7,136 bases of DNA from CAZXYF01 sp964644705 (GCA_964644705.1 CAZXYF010000162.1:1-7136), one strand, 5' to 3'; shown: positions 1 through 5,425, counted from the first letter of the stretch. The notes: generated by a model not told the origin, from the sequence alone. Numbers and translations: made by a program.

Positions 1-67
1 TATTCCCGGCTATTTTGCGAATTGGGGTTCACTTTATTTTCCAACGGATCAGGAGTTTTGAGTTCAT

Positions 68-964
68 TCAGCGACCATAGCTCATCTGCATCACGACCGC
101 CCCGTCAGGGTCAAGCAGAAAGATCGTATCCCCGGAATTGTTCCAGACCGGACTGCCCATGTTCTGGTGTATTAGCAGGTTTGTGTCGGTACCCGCCCCC
201 GTGCGGATAAGTAAACTCTCGCCCGATTCAAGCACGGTGTCGTCCGGTATCAAAAAGTCGTGATTCGCATCGTCCACCAGAATATGACCGGACAGGTCAC
301 GGCGTTTGCCGGACACGTTTCCGATCACCACGTATTCATCATTGAGATTCTTCCGGTCGTGACCGCGTGCATCGGCGTGAACACCGATAAACAATTCGGG
401 CGATTTCTTGCACTGTTCCAGTAATGTCCAGAGTCCTCGACGCGCCGCCATCGCCGTCACCTGTGCCCGCAGATATTCCGCCTCACGTCGGAAGTCGTAT
501 CGCCCCGTATATACTCTCGCGTGTCCTGCTTTCACCACCTTCAGCCCAAGTGGGGCGCGACCATTTTTCTGGAAAACGTATCCCACTGAACGCTTATCAT
601 CTTTTCCAGTGATCTGGACCCGAACCTCTTTCTGTTCTTTAACCTGTTTGCTCAGGAATTTTTTGGCCGCGTATCCTTTCTGGCGCATCGCCTGTTTGAT
701 CCGTTGGGTGAAATCCAGTCCGTAGGCGAGGGGATTGTTCTCTTTTTCTTTGCTGTCGGAAGCAATCTCGGGGGCGTCGAGTCCCTGCATACGGATGGTC
801 TCTTTTTTCCCGTTTAGCGCAACGACGATTGTGTCCCCGTCGATGACACGGAGCACACGGGCAGACACAGCATCATCCGGCACCTCAGCGTTTACGGTTG
901 TGCCCCAGATGCACATCACGATACAGGCTATAATCCACATTGTCCGGTACGGTGTTCTGTTCAT
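68..964 (-). CDS. Secreted thermonuclease (SNase-like) with C-terminal lamin-tail domain
   Basis: A 298-residue protein predicted to be exported and to cut nucleic acid phosphodiester bonds outside the cytoplasm. Residues 1-26 look like a signal peptide: basic start, hydrophobic run WIIACIVMCIW, then a VNA-E cleavage site. Residues ~35-185 are a staphylococcal-nuclease fold. IDGDT (41-45) and RMQGLDAPE (58-66) supply the metal and catalytic residues (D44, R58, D63, E66), and R125 in KRSVGY matches the second catalytic Arg. About 35 charged residues follow E66 and lengthen the loop. Residues ~208-298 match the lamin-tail (LTD) beta-sandwich, with NDEYVVIGN, DLSGH, the GTDT turn and SPVWNNSGDTIFLLD. 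This domain is often joined to secreted nucleases and probably mediates binding. The ATG at 964 has a TGAGG Shine-Dalgarno at 972-976. The gene follows the broken cobK by 69 bp and looks intact. The family call is firm; the biological role (scavenging, DNA uptake or competition) is unknown. Confidence 0.9.
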   Translation of the reverse strand: MNRTPYRTMWIIACIVMCIWGTTVNAEVPDDAVSARVLRVIDGDTIVVALNGKKETIRMQGLDAPEIASDSKEKENNPLAYGLDFTQRIKQAMRQKGYAAKKFLSKQVKEQKEVRVQITGKDDKRSVGYVFQKNGRAPLGLKVVKAGHARVYTGRYDFRREAEYLRAQVTAMAARRGLWTLLEQCKKSPELFIGVHADARGHDRKNLNDEYVVIGNVSGKRRDLSGHILVDDANHDFLIPDDTVLESGESLLIRTGAGTDTNLLIHQNMGSPVWNNSGDTIFLLDPDGAVVMQMSYGR

Positions 965-1379
965 GTATATGCCTCACTATCAAAAACACGTGATTTCGTT
1001 CAAAAAAACAGGCAAACCTCGGAGCTGTCCCGTTTACTCTTCATCGTGTGCAACCACTTCCTCCACCAGCTCCGTCACGGTATCGCAGGTGGTGTCGTAG
1101 CGGATGTCGGGGCGTTGTATCGTTACAATCTGGCAGTTTTCCTCGCGGGCGGCAGCCAGTTTCTCGGGCGCGCCGCCCGCGTGGCCGCTGTCTTTGGTGA
1201 CCAGCACATCGATGCCGTGCCGGCAGATGTGCTCCCGATTCTCGCGGATGGTAAACGGGCCGCGGGCGGGGATCTGACGGTTGGGGTCGATCCCGGCATC
1301 CGCACAGGCTCCGGCGGAGCTGTCGCTGGGAAGCATGCGGGCCTAAGCGGCCCGAACTAAATCCTTTCCGGTTCTGTCG

Positions 1380-1564
1380 GGGCTGATATCTCCCATTTTA
1401 AGGAGGATATTAATCAGAGTGTTTTAGTCGTTCAGGCCCACCATACATAAGGATATATGCCGGGCTTTCAGCCCTCATCATTATTACCTCCTACCTATAC
1501 CCCAGACCTCCGTGGTCCTTCAGACCACTCCTGTCTGGGCTGATATCTATCGGGCTTTCAGCCC
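1380..1564. repeat. Internal repeat pairs: GGGCTGATATCT and GGGCT-TTC-AGCCC hairpins
   Basis: GGGCTGATATCT occurs at 1380-1391 and again at 1537-1548. The small hairpin GGGCT-TTC-AGCCC occurs at 1462-1474 and at 1552-1564. The element is thus built of two partly repeated halves. Motifs of this type are known to me from intergenic repeat families in PVC-group and related genomes, but copy number cannot be judged from one window. Confidence 0.75.
1501..1539. repeat. Long two-part hairpin inside the inserted element
   Basis: A strong stem: CCCAGAC (1501-1507) pairs with GTCTGGG (1533-1539), and GTGGTC (1512-1517) pairs with GACCAC (1523-1528). They are separated by an unpaired 4+4 nt internal loop and closed by a CTTCA loop. 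There is no T-run after it on either strand, so it is not an ordinary intrinsic terminator. It looks like the folded core of the repeat element. Confidence 0.8.
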
Positions 1565-1968
1565 TTCAAATGGCGTCAACACGGCCAACGGCCCGGCATA
1601 TAATATTCGGGGATCGAACAGTAAACATCTCATTATGAACCCGTCCCGTTGGGGCTCACGGAAAGAAAAACCGGAACGCATTTTATGCCGCCCGCTTAGA
1701 TGTCCACTCCTGTGCGATCCGCCTCTTTCACATACGGAGCCAGGTTACGGGTGCCGATCGTGAGAAAAAGTGCTTCGCCGAGCTGACATGCCTCCCGGGC
1801 CGCATCCTTATGGTTGTCGGCAAACGTAACGTCCGCCGCGGGTTCGATGACCGGGGGGCGCTCCAGTCGCAGGTCGGGCACGCTGGCATCCCGGGTGGCT
1901 GCTCGGGCGTTCCGTGAGATCTGTGCGGCGTAAGGAACGGTCACCTCCTGGTTTCTCTATCTGTGCGA

Positions 1969-1987
1969 CTGGCGTAGCGTGCGCCAG
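1969..1987. other. Hairpin after the toxin-antitoxin operon, possible weak terminator
   Basis: CTGGCG (1969-1974) and CGCCAG (1982-1987) form a perfect 6-bp GC-rich stem with a 7-nt loop. It starts 12 nt past the stop of the small ORF at 2000-2164, in the direction of transcription. On the minus strand it is followed by TCGCACAGA, not a T-run, so intrinsic termination would be poor. It may serve as a 3' end stabiliser, or it may be chance. Confidence 0.35.
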
Positions 1988-1999
1988 AATCGGATCTAC

Positions 2000-2164
2000 T
2001 TACAGACCACCCATTGGCAAGTCCGTGCATTCATGGCACCGGAAGGAGCCGCCGGACATGCAGAAGTTTTCCTCGCTCAAGTGGATGCGGCGGCCACACT
2101 CAGCCGAGTGAGTGGGCTCGAAACTGGGTGGGTCATCCAGGGACTCAAAGTTGTATTGTGCCAT
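2000..2164 (-). CDS. Small Cys/His-rich protein, third gene of the toxin-antitoxin operon
   Basis: A 54-codon ORF that I found by reading the minus strand after the toxin gene. The toxin stop and this start are joined as TAA-GA-ATG, so translation is probably coupled; only a distant GGAAG precedes the ATG. The protein starts MAQYNFESLDDPPSFEP and is acidic and hydrophilic in its first half. The second half holds Cys23 (AECGRRIH), Cys35 (ENFCMSGG), Cys43 and Cys46 (RCHEC), plus His19, His28 and His44. A CxxC pair with two further cysteines suggests a single zinc site, like a small zinc ribbon, although the C23/C35 spacing is not canonical. I do not recognise the family. It could act on the toxin-antitoxin pair, or simply ride in the operon. 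An antisense ORF covers the same bases but has no supporting context. The reading frame is certain; that it is expressed is inference. Confidence 0.6.
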   Translation of the reverse strand: MAQYNFESLDDPPSFEPTHSAECGRRIHLSEENFCMSGGSFRCHECTDLPMGGL

Positions 2165-2166
2165 TC

Positions 2167-2595
2167 TTATCGGAAATCTTCCAGCGAGGTAATCCAGTCA
2201 TATCGTGGTGATAAATCCAGCAGATCGCGATCCTGCGTGACCAATTGTGCTTCGGCCCTCTGAGCGGTTACAAAGTAGGTTGCGTCGTAGGCAGAAAGCC
2301 CGAATTCCAGCGCCGTGTCCAGGATCAAGACACGATTGTCCTGAAGCGTTTGTTGAAGTTCACAGGGCAGGCGTCCGAGATTCGCCAGAGCTCGACGTGC
2401 ACCCGTAGCTGTGATGCGTCCCCGGTTTACTCCCGATCGCAGGACATTCAAATTCTCATACCACCAGAGCTCGGGTTCTATGAGCCGATATGCTTCGCTG
2501 AGGACTTTGTCAAGGAGTTTCGCACTCTGTTGCGTGTCTTCGTCTGGCAAGAACCATGCCGCCGAAACGGAACAATCAACCACATAAGAACTCAT
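2167..2595 (-). CDS. vapC: VapC-type PIN-domain toxin ribonuclease
   Basis: A 142-residue PIN-domain protein, the normal length for VapC toxins, which are Mg2+-dependent ribonucleases that stop growth by cutting tRNA or rRNA when free of antitoxin. The acidic active-site residues are all present: D7 in YVVDCSVSAAWFLPDE, E47 in LWWYEN, D104 in LSAYDATYF and D122 in LVTQDRDLL. The DCSVSAAWF start and AYDATY block belong to the common chromosomal VapC subgroup. The ATG at 2595 lies one base after the antitoxin stop (TAA-A-ATG), so the two genes are translationally coupled, antitoxin first. The stop at 2167 is followed two bases later by the small Cys-rich ORF. The gene appears intact and should be functional. 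The substrate RNA cannot be told from sequence. Confidence 0.92.
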   Translation of the reverse strand: MSSYVVDCSVSAAWFLPDEDTQQSAKLLDKVLSEAYRLIEPELWWYENLNVLRSGVNRGRITATGARRALANLGRLPCELQQTLQDNRVLILDTALEFGLSAYDATYFVTAQRAEAQLVTQDRDLLDLSPRYDWITSLEDFR

Positions 2596-2596
2596 T

Positions 2597-2860
2597 TTAG
2601 TGCTTTCTCCCCTCTTCGACCATTGTCTGTATTTCAGCGTTCGAGCCGTACGTTGCTTCCTCCTCGCGAATGGACCGGAATTCTCGCATTACCTCTGCGG
2701 CTTTCCTGTTCCGCTTGTCCTGTTCCATATCCGAACAGGGTTGCAAGACCGCTACATCCTTGCCATACCTCTGGATGAGTATTGTTTCCCCTTTTTGTTC
2801 AACGCACCGAAGATACTCAGACAGGTGTGTTTTCGCTTCAAAAGCCCCAATTTTCTTCAT
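2597..2860 (-). CDS. Phd/YefM-family antitoxin
   Basis: An 87-residue antitoxin that should bind and neutralise the PIN toxin encoded next to it and repress their shared promoter. The N-terminal ~55 residues carry the Phd/YefM fold signature: IGAFEAKTHLSEYLRCVEQ, then GETILIQRYGKDVAVLQP. The C-terminal ~30 residues are charged and probably disordered until they bind the toxin (MREFRSIREEEATYG). The ATG at 2860 is preceded by a perfect AAGGAGG at 2868-2874, the strongest ribosome binding site in this region. That fits the need for antitoxin excess over toxin. Phd-type antitoxins paired with VapC-type PIN toxins are common, so the symbol vapB is avoided here in favour of the family name. Confidence 0.9.
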   Translation of the reverse strand: MKKIGAFEAKTHLSEYLRCVEQKGETILIQRYGKDVAVLQPCSDMEQDKRNRKAAEVMREFRSIREEEATYGSNAEIQTMVEEGRKH

Positions 2861-2867
2861 GCCTCAT

Positions 2868-2874
2868 CCTCCTT
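2868..2874 (-). promoter_or_regulatory. Strong Shine-Dalgarno of the antitoxin gene
   Basis: AAGGAGG on the minus strand, 7 nt before the ATG at 2860. It is a full match to the anti-Shine-Dalgarno and fixes the antitoxin start. No comparable site precedes the toxin or the small third ORF, which appear to depend on coupling. Confidence 0.85.
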
Positions 2875-2880
2875 CTTTAT

Positions 2881-2909
2881 TGTAAACCAGTTGCACCAAC
2901 TAGTGTACC
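2881..2909. promoter_or_regulatory. Imperfect palindrome, candidate antitoxin operator
   Basis: TGTAAACCAGTTG (2881-2893) and CAACTAGTGTACC (2897-2909) are inverted repeats matching at 10 of 13 positions around the 3-bp centre CAC. The outer arms carry TGTA/TACA-like ends, resembling the TGTACA core known for YefM operators. The palindrome overlaps the putative -10 box and sits just upstream of the antitoxin Shine-Dalgarno, as expected for autorepression by the toxin-antitoxin complex. Binding is inferred from position and symmetry. Confidence 0.6.
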
Positions 2910-2930
2910 TTGACGCGCTGTTTAAAGCAA
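2902..2930 (-). promoter_or_regulatory. Putative sigma70-type promoter of the toxin-antitoxin operon
   Basis: On the minus strand TTGCTT (2930-2925) and TACACT (2907-2902) are separated by exactly 17 nt and match consensus at 3/6 and 4/6. The -10 lies inside the palindrome. Transcription would begin roughly 15-20 nt before the antitoxin Shine-Dalgarno. The match is modest and rests mainly on spacing and position. Confidence 0.4.
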
Positions 2931-3151
2931 GTTTGCATTTTTTGTCTTTCGATCGGTGAAACAGGGGCTCAAGGACGAGTCAAAGGACCCCAACGGTTTG
3001 GGAAAGAGTTACTGATGTCCTGGTGTTGTTGCCCTTGAAAGTTTGCTTTTCAGTGTATTGGCTACGTCCATGAATGCACCCGATTCGACCGTCTTTCATC
3101 TGGCAGAAATCACCCTCAATAACATCGGTTCCCCGTTGTCATGAATCGTTT
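2931..3151. other. Non-coding stretch between toxin-antitoxin module and glycosidase relic
   Basis: About 220 bp without a recognisable gene. Short minus-strand frames exist, for example one ending ...DVANTLKSKLSRATTPGHQ near 3014 and a 39-codon frame starting MKDGRIGCIHGRS. Neither has a ribosome binding site or a match that I know. They may be debris of a further degraded gene. I see no hairpin or repeat worth naming. Confidence 0.4.
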
Positions 3152-3580
3152 TTATCCGAGACGTCGAAGGCGCACCGGTCCCAGAAGACCCGAAGGTGCG
3201 ACCGGCCAGTCGGAGGCGTCAAATGACTCATACTGTCGGCTGGCAAAATTGATGTCTTCAAAAATCTGCCATCGCACATTTCGCCTGTCCAGATCACGGA
3301 TTCTGTTGGCGGCCAGATTCGTTACTTGGATTTCCAGCAGATTGCCTGGGGGTTTAACGTTTTCCAGCCTCGTCTTGAACGATGGACCAATCAGCGTCGC
3401 TACATCCGTATTATTCAATCGGACGCGGGCGCTTGAATTGTATTCCCATGAATCGTGGAATTGTGCGCGAATGGGGAATTCACTTAAAACGGGTTCTAAG
3501 TGCTCCTGAACAGCTTGCAGGGACTTTTGGCTGAACGGGTTGAAGGCATGCCCTTTGCCTCCCGGTCCCGCTCTTTTCAC
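3152..3580 (-). pseudogene. Remnant of a large GH106-like glycoside hydrolase, internally deleted
   Basis: A 142-codon open frame that looks like two distant parts of one large enzyme joined together. Residues 1-47 (KRAGPGGKGHAFNPFSQKSL, then IRAQFHDSWEY) resemble a catalytic-domain segment of big alpha-L-rhamnosidase-type glycosidases. Residues ~49-142 resemble the far C-terminal galactose-binding-like domain of the same proteins: SSARVRLNNTDVATLIGP, LEIQVTNLAANRIRDLDRR, and the closing SGLLGPVRL. In full enzymes several hundred residues separate these parts, so the joint near 3437-3445 marks a large in-frame deletion. The 5' part is also missing: an in-frame TGA lies upstream, near 3630. 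The GTG at 3580 is only the first start-like codon. Family assignment is from motif memory. Expression as a small carbohydrate-binding protein is possible but unlikely. Confidence 0.65.
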
Positions 3581-3666
3581 TTTTTCACCGGACGGTATAC
3601 TCTGGGCCGTGTAACCGTTTCCATCATCATCCGATCAGAAACTAACATTCCGAGGGCCCGATCTTA

Positions 3667-3766
3667 NNNNNNNNNNNNNNNNNNNNNNNNNNNNNNNNNN
3701 NNNNNNNNNNNNNNNNNNNNNNNNNNNNNNNNNNNNNNNNNNNNNNNNNNNNNNNNNNNNNNNNNN
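3667..3766. other. Assembly gap (100 N)
   Basis: Exactly 100 undetermined bases, the default placeholder for a scaffold gap of unknown size. The true distance, and perhaps the orientation, between the accessory region on the left and the cob operon on the right is therefore not established. Confidence 0.99.
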
Positions 3767-3767
3767 A

Positions 3768-3842
3768 GTGAAGATTAGAACGGAAAACGTGGCCCCGGAG
3801 ATAAACCCCATGATCGAACATGTGGTTGACAAAAACAAATAA
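3768..3842 (+). CDS. Possible 3' end of a plus-strand gene cut by the gap
   Basis: The frame leaving the gap reads VKIRTENVAPEINPMIEHVVDKNK and ends with TAA at 3840-3842. The composition is protein-like and there is no ribosome binding site, so it would be a C-terminal fragment whose body lies in the unsequenced gap. It would be the only plus-strand gene here. I do not recognise it, and 24 codons are open by chance fairly often. Confidence 0.3.
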   Translation: MKIRTENVAPEINPMIEHVVDKNK

Positions 3843-3878
3843 TATCGGTTGACAAAAAGTTGACAACAAACTGTCAAC
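3824..3878. repeat. GTTGACA repeat block with a perfect inverted repeat
   Basis: GGTTGACAAAAA occurs at 3824-3835 and 3847-3858. A third GTTGACA (3859-3865) forms a perfect 7-bp inverted repeat with TGTCAAC (3872-3878) across a 6-nt spacer. The block is AT-rich, unlike the GC-rich cob genes beside it. It could be a regulator binding array, a weak terminator of the fragment ending at 3842, or an edge of a mobile sequence. TTGACA is also the -35 consensus, but none of the copies has a good -10 at the right spacing. Confidence 0.6.
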
Positions 3879-3941
3879 ATGATTGTTACGTCAGGTGTGT
3901 TCTCCCGCGAAGCGCATTTCAGTGACTGTTTTGTTGTCAGA

Positions 3942-4712
3942 TTATGACGACCCTGGGTAGTGCTCTATCACTTCCGTGACTAATTCATTGACCGTTTGGT
4001 AAGTGGTTTCGTAGGGGATGTCGGGGCGTCGTATCGTGACGACCTGGCATCCCTCCTGCCGGGCCGCCGCGATTTTCTCGATCGTCCCCCCCGCTTCCCC
4101 GCTGTCCTTTGTGACCAGCACCTTAATGCCGTTCTGGTGGATCTGACGGCGATTGTCCCGGACAGAGAAAGGTCCCCGGGCGCGAATCTGATGGTCGGCA
4201 TCAATACCGGCGCGAGTGCAGGCTTCCAGGGCGCTGTCCACCGGGAGCACGCGGGCGTAGAGTTCCACTTCGTGCCTCCGCGCCTCGCCGACATACGGGC
4301 TCAGGTTGCGGGTGCCGGTGGTGAGTAGTATCGCCTCTCCTTGCTCGCACGCTTCTCGCGCTGCGTCGTCGTGCGTTGCGGCGAACGTCACGTTCGGCCC
4401 CGGTTCAATGACCGCCGGGCGCTCCAGTCGCAGACATGGCACATCAGTGGCACGGGCTGCCTCCCGGACGTTGCGTGATACTTCGGCGGCGTAGGGATGG
4501 GTGACGTCGAGAATGAGGCCAATGTTGCGGTCCGTGATCAGGGTGCTCAGTTGATCCCGATCGAGCATGCCGCTGCGTCGCTGGATCTTGTTGTGGTCGG
4601 GCAGTGACAACGACAGGTCGGTGGCCGTGGAGACCAGCACGGCGTATCCACTGTCGGCCAGCCGTTCCACCACCGGTGCCGTTTCGCTGGTTCCGCCGAG
4701 CACGAGTATCAC
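3942..4712 (-). CDS. cobK: Precorrin-6A / cobalt-precorrin-6A reductase
   Basis: A 256-residue cytoplasmic enzyme of the normal CobK/CbiJ length, which reduces (cobalt-)precorrin-6A to 6B with a nicotinamide cofactor during corrin ring synthesis. Family motifs appear in order: ILVLGGTSE (2-10) for dinucleotide binding, DVTHPYAAEVSRN (69-81), TGTRNL (132-137), RARGPFS (177-183) and VTKDSGEAGG (200-209). The start is GTG at 4712, sharing GTGA with the stop of cobJ (4-nt overlap), which indicates coupled translation at the end of the operon; GGGGGT lies upstream as a Shine-Dalgarno. In the oxygen-independent route implied by cbiG the name cbiJ would fit equally. A broken relative of this gene lies at 1034-1944. 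No clear terminator follows; the next 60 bp contain only a weak TGAC/GTCA inversion. Confidence 0.95.
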   Translation of the reverse strand: MILVLGGTSETAPVVERLADSGYAVLVSTATDLSLSLPDHNKIQRRSGMLDRDQLSTLITDRNIGLILDVTHPYAAEVSRNVREAARATDVPCLRLERPAVIEPGPNVTFAATHDDAAREACEQGEAILLTTGTRNLSPYVGEARRHEVELYARVLPVDSALEACTRAGIDADHQIRARGPFSVRDNRRQIHQNGIKVLVTKDSGEAGGTIEKIAAARQEGCQVVTIRRPDIPYETTYQTVNELVTEVIEHYPGSS

Positions 4713-5425
4713 AGGTCATACCCCCGCGGAGTAATCATGAAACCGGCGACTTCCCGGGCGGATTCGTTGCCGATAATGACCGTGCTGCGCATGTTGATCT
4801 CCTCCTCCAGCATGGCGTCAAGGGTGGTGATGACAATGTTCTCGTCCTCGCGACCGACGGCGGTTCCGATGCCGACGGGAGTGGAGGGCGGGCGGTGCTG
4901 AAGAAATATCTCGCGCGTTCGGGTGAGGTTTTCGGTGCGTTTGCGGCTCCGGGGGTTATACAATACGCAGACCATGTTGGCCTCTGCCACGGCAATCAGC
5001 CGTTGCTCGATATCTCCCCATGAAACCAGCAGATCGCTCAGGCTGACACAGGCGAAATCCAGCATCAGAGGAGCGCCGAGTCGGGCGGCCGCGGAACTGG
5101 CCGCCGTGACGCCGGGCACGATCTCCACGGGCAGGTCGATGTTCTCGGCCTCGCACATCTCCAGGGCGAGTCCCGCCATCCCGTAAACCCCCGGATCACC
5201 GGAGGAAACCAGGGCGACGGTTCGCCCGTTACGCGCCTCGTCGAGCGCGCGCCGACAGCGTTCAACCTCCCCGGTCATCCCGGTGGATATAACGTCGCGG
5301 TCCCCGATCAGGTCGCTGATCAGGTCGATGTAGGTGGTGTAGCCGACGACAACGGTGCTCTTTTCGATGGCACGTTCGGCCCGATGCGTACGATCCAGCG
5401 GGTCACCGGGGCCTATGCCGACCAC
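4709..5425 (-). CDS. cobJ: Precorrin-3B / cobalt-precorrin-3 C17-methyltransferase
   Basis: An enzyme of the tetrapyrrole methylase family that transfers a methyl group from SAM to C17 and contracts the macrocycle. Counting from the GTG at 5425 it has 238 residues: GIGPGDP (3-9) and SSGDPGVYGMA (74-84) form SAM-binding loops, PGVTAASSAAA lies at 104-114, and DFACVSLSDLLVSW and LYNPRSR (155-161) are marks of the CobJ/CbiH subgroup. The start is uncertain. GTG 5425 is the only standard start but cuts away KLFV of the first beta strand. The frame stays open upstream, and an ATT at 5488 sits 5 nt after a perfect AAGGAGG, giving 21 more residues with TGKLFVVGIGPGDP intact. The 3' end overlaps cobK by 4 nt and the 5' end overlaps cbiG. 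With cbiG present, cbiH is an equally valid name. Confidence 0.93.
   Translation of the reverse strand: MVGIGPGDPLDRTHRAERAIEKSTVVVGYTTYIDLISDLIGDRDVISTGMTGEVERCRRALDEARNGRTVALVSSGDPGVYGMAGLALEMCEAENIDLPVEIVPGVTAASSAAARLGAPLMLDFACVSLSDLLVSWGDIEQRLIAVAEANMVCVLYNPRSRKRTENLTRTREIFLQHRPPSTPVGIGTAVGREDENIVITTLDAMLEEEINMRSTVIIGNESAREVAGFMITPRGYDL

Larger units (their letters stand above)
1343..1699. mobile_element. MITE-like non-autonomous element inserted in the cobK relic
   Basis: The boundaries come from comparison with the intact cobK: homology stops at 1342 and resumes at 1700. The left end reads CTAAGCGGCCCGAA and the right end ...GCCGCCCGCTTAG. The outermost 8 bp (CTAAGCGG/CCGCTTAG) are perfect inverted repeats, and 11 of the first 14 bp pair. 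Taking TA (1344-1345 and 1697-1698) as the target duplication restores the exact spacing and frame of the intact gene, with one base difference that leaves TAG in place of TAC. TA duplication is typical of IS630/Tc1-mariner transposition. Inside are several hairpins and a 12-bp direct repeat, but no convincing ORF. This would need a transposase from elsewhere. It could instead be a REP/BIME-like intergenic repeat family; the defined ends favour an inserted unit. Confidence 0.7.
1034..1944 (-). pseudogene. Broken second copy of precorrin-6A reductase (cobK/cbiJ)
   Basis: Two adjacent minus-strand pieces together match residues ~70-256 of the intact CobK encoded at 3942-4712. The 5' piece (about 1700-1944) reads VTVPYAAQISRN, RLERPPVIEP and TGTRNLAPYV, then stops at 1696. 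The 3' piece (1034 to ~1342) reads RMLPSDSS, ARGPFTIREN, LVTKDSGHAGG and QRPDIRYDTT. By eye roughly two thirds of residues are identical to the intact copy, so this is a divergent paralogue or an acquired gene, not a recent duplication. The first ~69 codons, including the LGGTSE dinucleotide-binding start, are missing: homology ends near 1940-1944, and an in-frame TAG lies just upstream. The DVTHPYA motif has become VTVPYA. A ~357-bp element with inverted ends interrupts the gene after the codons for GVDI. With the start lost and the middle split, no working reductase is expected. Confidence 0.9.

Noticed and set aside
1..67. Small ORF after the nuclease stop (ATG at 67, 12 codons)
   Set aside because: Too short, and it begins by chance overlap with the stop (TGA-ATG). 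I see nothing else in these 67 bases.
1380..1564. CRISPR-like repeats in the inserted element
   Set aside because: Only two copies each of two short motifs, with unequal spacing and no spacer-sized regularity. They are internal repeats of the element.
1512..1763. Plus-strand ORF of 83 codons spanning the element's right end
   Set aside because: It crosses the boundary between repeat element and cobK relic, so its frame is accidental.
1979..2263. Plus-strand ORF of 94 codons (MRQNRIYLQTTHW...)
   Set aside because: It is antisense to the small Cys-rich ORF and to the vapC 3' end, has no ribosome binding site and no family features. The minus-strand reading has operon context and coupling.
3635..3880. 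Minus-strand ORFs running through the gap
   Set aside because: Their length comes from undetermined bases, and the readable parts have no ribosome binding site or motif.
3850..3885. Plus-strand sigma70 promoter built on the TTGACA copies
   Set aside because: At 17-nt spacing the -10 positions read TGTCAA or TTGTTA, poor matches, and no plus-strand gene follows.
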